Part shown: piece by piece, positions 5,776 to 7,219 of the stretch | Position numbering within the stretch: position 1 is the first letter of the stretch | Layout of the letters: every line of letters starts with the position of its first letter | NCBI GenBank assembly: GCA_002403115.1 | Contig: DHHE01000237.1 | Coordinates: 1 to 7,219, forward strand | Direction of reading: 5' to 3' | Length of the DNA stretch: 7,219 bases | Origin: a bacterium UBP2_UBA4780 | Lineage (GTDB): Bacteria; Edwardsbacteria; AC1; EtOH8 | The notes under the pieces: model-generated | What the model saw: the letters and a program-made list of their open reading frames with translations, nothing else | Told to the model about the DNA's origin: nothing | Databases searched by the model: none | Position numbers and translations under genes: made by a program

Positions 5776-7219
5776 CTACCTCACGACCACCATTTTTGTG
5801 GTAACCGCCCTGCCCTGCGACTCCAGCCTTGCCAGATACACCCCGTTGGCCACTTTGTGGCTGTCGTTCCCTGTGCAATCCCAGCTGACGGAATAACTGC
5901 CGGGCTGGCGCCAGGCATTGACCAGCGTTTTCACCAACTGCCCCGCCGTATTGTATACCGCTAAATTTACCAGGCCGGGTTTTGTCAATTGGTAATTAAT
6001 CATCGTTGATTGATTAAACGGGTTGGGGGAATTCTGCCCTATTTTGAAGCTGGAAACGTTAACCGGGTCAGCCGGGTTGCCAGCCACCCCGGTATACTTT
6101 GGAATGAATGTCCCGTAAATATCGACATCGCCAAAGCTAAAGCCCCCCCCGGTAGTGTCAATCATTGTTTTATTGGTAAATGCAAAAAATTGAGTTCCAC
6201 CATAAATGTGCCTCCCGTAGAACGAGACTTTACCCCCTGCTGGACTGAAAATGGTGAACGCAGTATCCAGCGGAACGCCGGTGGTGTCAAAGAACCTGCC
6301 CCTGGTGTACATTGTATCAAGAGAAGTCTGGCTGTTCCAGGTTATAAGATAGTTTGCGCCGTCAAAGGCTATTGAAGGATGGAGTTGATCGTCTGGCTCA
6401 ATCGTAATTGGAAATTCAGGCGACCCCATTGTTCCCGAAGGCGATACTTTGCGGGCATAGATGTCCCAAATGGTTGGACTGGGATATCCGGGGCCAATAT
6501 CTTTGTTCCAGGCTACAAGGTAATTTGCTCCATCGAAGGCAATACTCAGAGGGTTGTGGCTGGACGATGGTGTTTCGTTGATAGTGAATATATCGGTAGT
6601 CGAACCTGATTCACTGACAAACCGGCCTTGGACGTCATAGTTGGGAGTCCACCCACATTGCCACACGACCAGAAAGTTTGTACCGTCAAAAGCTATGGCT
6701 GAATGACGCACAGCATTGCTGCTGATCTGTATGGCCCCGCCGATCAGATTTCCGGCCTTACTGAGGCGTTGTCCGTAAAGAGCATCGTCTATACTAAAAG
6801 TCACCAGATAGGCAGTATCGCCAAAAGCCATACCATCACAATCTTCACCGTTAGAAGAAGCAACAATGGGGAAAGCCGCACCCACTAAATTGCCGGAAGT
6901 GTTTATGAACTGCCCATAAACATCACTATTAGGGTAGTTGGCATCATCGCCCCATACCATAAGATAGTTTGTCCCGTCAAATGCCACATAAGGAGCCCCA
7001 CCAGTTCGGCCGACCGAAATCCTGGAACCAATCAAACTGCCGCTGGAGGACACCAGTTGCGCGGTAATATTATAGTGGGCCAATAAGTCCCCCTGTATGC
7101 CCACCAAATAATTTGCGCCGTCATAAGCCCCGGAAATTGCAAACGTAGTGTCGCTGCCATTGGCAATGGGAAATTCTACGAATTTTGCTTGGGCCATGGC
7201 AGTTGCCGCCGCAAGGCAG
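5776..7219 (-). CDS. Secreted seven-repeat (probable beta-propeller) protein with FlgD-like/type IX-type C-terminal sorting tail; 5' end outside window
   Basis: The frame is open to the window edge. The visible N-terminus reads C-L-A-A-A-T-A-M-A before Q-A-K-F, the end of a signal peptide with a typical AMA cleavage site, so the ATG at 7197 is internal and the true start lies beyond 7219. Numbering from that internal Met, a [FY]DG-[TA]-N-[YF]-L-x-x-W motif or degenerate form recurs seven times, at 25, 73, 125, 170, 221, 278 and 332. It alternates with a [IV]-x-G-[QR]-[FL]-x-x-x-[SA]-G-x-[LM]-[IV]-G-like segment, giving units of 45-57 residues. Seven such units suggest a seven-bladed propeller. 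Residues 384-473 form an Ig-like tail with NSPNPFN (389-395), VYNTAGQLVKTLV (414-426), GVYLARL (452-458) and the ending KMVVVR. In related phyla such tails direct export and surface attachment by type IX secretion. No catalytic motif is visible; binding or adhesion is a guess. The repeat region is much less GC-rich than neighbouring genes. Confidence 0.85.
   Translation of the reverse strand, partial: CLAAATAMAQAKFVEFPIANGSDTTFAISGAYDGANYLVGIQGDLLAHYNITAQLVSSSGSLIGSRISVGRTGGAPYVAFDGTNYLMVWGDDANYPNSDVYGQFINTSGNLVGAAFPIVASSNGEDCDGMAFGDTAYLVTFSIDDALYGQRLSKAGNLIGGAIQISSNAVRHSAIAFDGTNFLVVWQCGWTPNYDVQGRFVSESGSTTDIFTINETPSSSHNPLSIAFDGANYLVAWNKDIGPGYPSPTIWDIYARKVSPSGTMGSPEFPITIEPDDQLHPSIAFDGANYLITWNSQTSLDTMYTRGRFFDTTGVPLDTAFTIFSPAGGKVSFYGRHIYGGTQFFAFTNKTMIDTTGGGFSFGDVDIYGTFIPKYTGVAGNPADPVNVSSFKIGQNSPNPFNQSTMINYQLTKPGLVNLAVYNTAGQLVKTLVNAWRQPGSYSVSWDCTGNDSHKVANGVYLARLESQGRAVTTKMVVVR
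6143..6150 (-). repeat. Homopolymer of eight G (coding strand) in the secreted protein gene
   Basis: Eight consecutive C on the plus strand encode glycines near residue 350, between the last repeat and the C-terminal tail. The frame is consistent on both sides. It is a possible slippage site that would detach the sorting tail if the run changed length. Confidence 0.75.
6175..7134 (-). repeat. Seven imperfect coding repeats of about 135-171 bp (propeller blades)
   Basis: The repeats are most visible at the codons for the DG-[TA]-N-Y-L-V core. On the plus strand a segment like TTTGYRCCGTCRAARGC recurs with changes near 6351, 6519, 6676, 6970 and 7110. The protein repeat has diverged enough that exact DNA repeats are short, which argues for old duplication under selection and not recent expansion. 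Confidence 0.65.

Noticed and set aside
5755..5778. Rho-independent terminator after the secreted protein gene
   Set aside because: The minus strand after the TAG has no GC-rich hairpin followed by a T run; only an AT-rich stretch is present.
6010..6888. Plus-strand frames of 61-121 codons opposite the secreted repeat protein
   Set aside because: They show no recognisable domain, are poorly composed, and lie opposite a gene with a signal-peptide end, seven repeats and a sorting tail.

Overview
This window carries five recognisable genes, all on the minus strand, so transcription runs from the right edge to the left edge. From 5' to 3' they are: (1) a 5'-truncated secreted repeat protein with a FlgD-like/type IX-type C-terminal sorting tail (5776-7219); (2) folP, a dihydropteroate synthase with an extra N-terminal domain (4418-5623, GTG start); (3) cdaA, a membrane diadenylate cyclase making c-di-AMP (3609-4424), whose start overlaps the end of folP; (4) a class I SAM-dependent methyltransferase with an N-terminal four-cysteine knuckle (2590-3525); and (5) an 845-residue polytopic membrane protein of the DUF2723/TMEM260-like family with C-terminal TPRs (22-2559). 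A sixth gene may begin at the left edge (1-18).

The organism looks like a GC-rich, Gram-negative-type bacterium from the Bacteroidetes/Chlorobi/Fibrobacteres neighbourhood or one of the candidate phyla that share its protein architectures, such as Edwardsbacteria/TA06, WOR-3 or Zixibacteria. The evidence is the PNPFN-type C-terminal tail ending in a KMVVVR-like segment, the DUF2723 protein, and cdaA paired with folP rather than with cdaR-glmM. This placement is inferred from family distribution and is not proven by any marker in the window.

Two parts can be separated by function and base composition. Sampled lines of folP are about 75% GC. Sampled lines of the repeat region of the secreted protein are about 43-50% GC, and its C-terminal tail is about 58%. 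The 152-bp gap between the secreted protein and folP (5624-5775) holds a short open frame with a strong Shine-Dalgarno and GC-rich third positions, followed by an AT-rich patch with a perfect 6+1+6 palindrome. This is the least explained stretch of the window.

folP and cdaA are probably co-transcribed and translationally coupled. The methyltransferase follows after 83 bp and the DUF2723 gene after a further 30 bp, all in the same direction, so one operon is possible, though the 83-bp gap could hold a separate promoter. Human TMEM260, of the same family as the DUF2723 gene, is a protein O-mannosyltransferase acting on Ig-like domains. The DUF2723 protein is therefore a plausible glycosyltransferase for exported proteins, but nothing here names its substrate. 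I see no mobile element, CRISPR array, rRNA or tRNA, and no clearly new multi-gene system.
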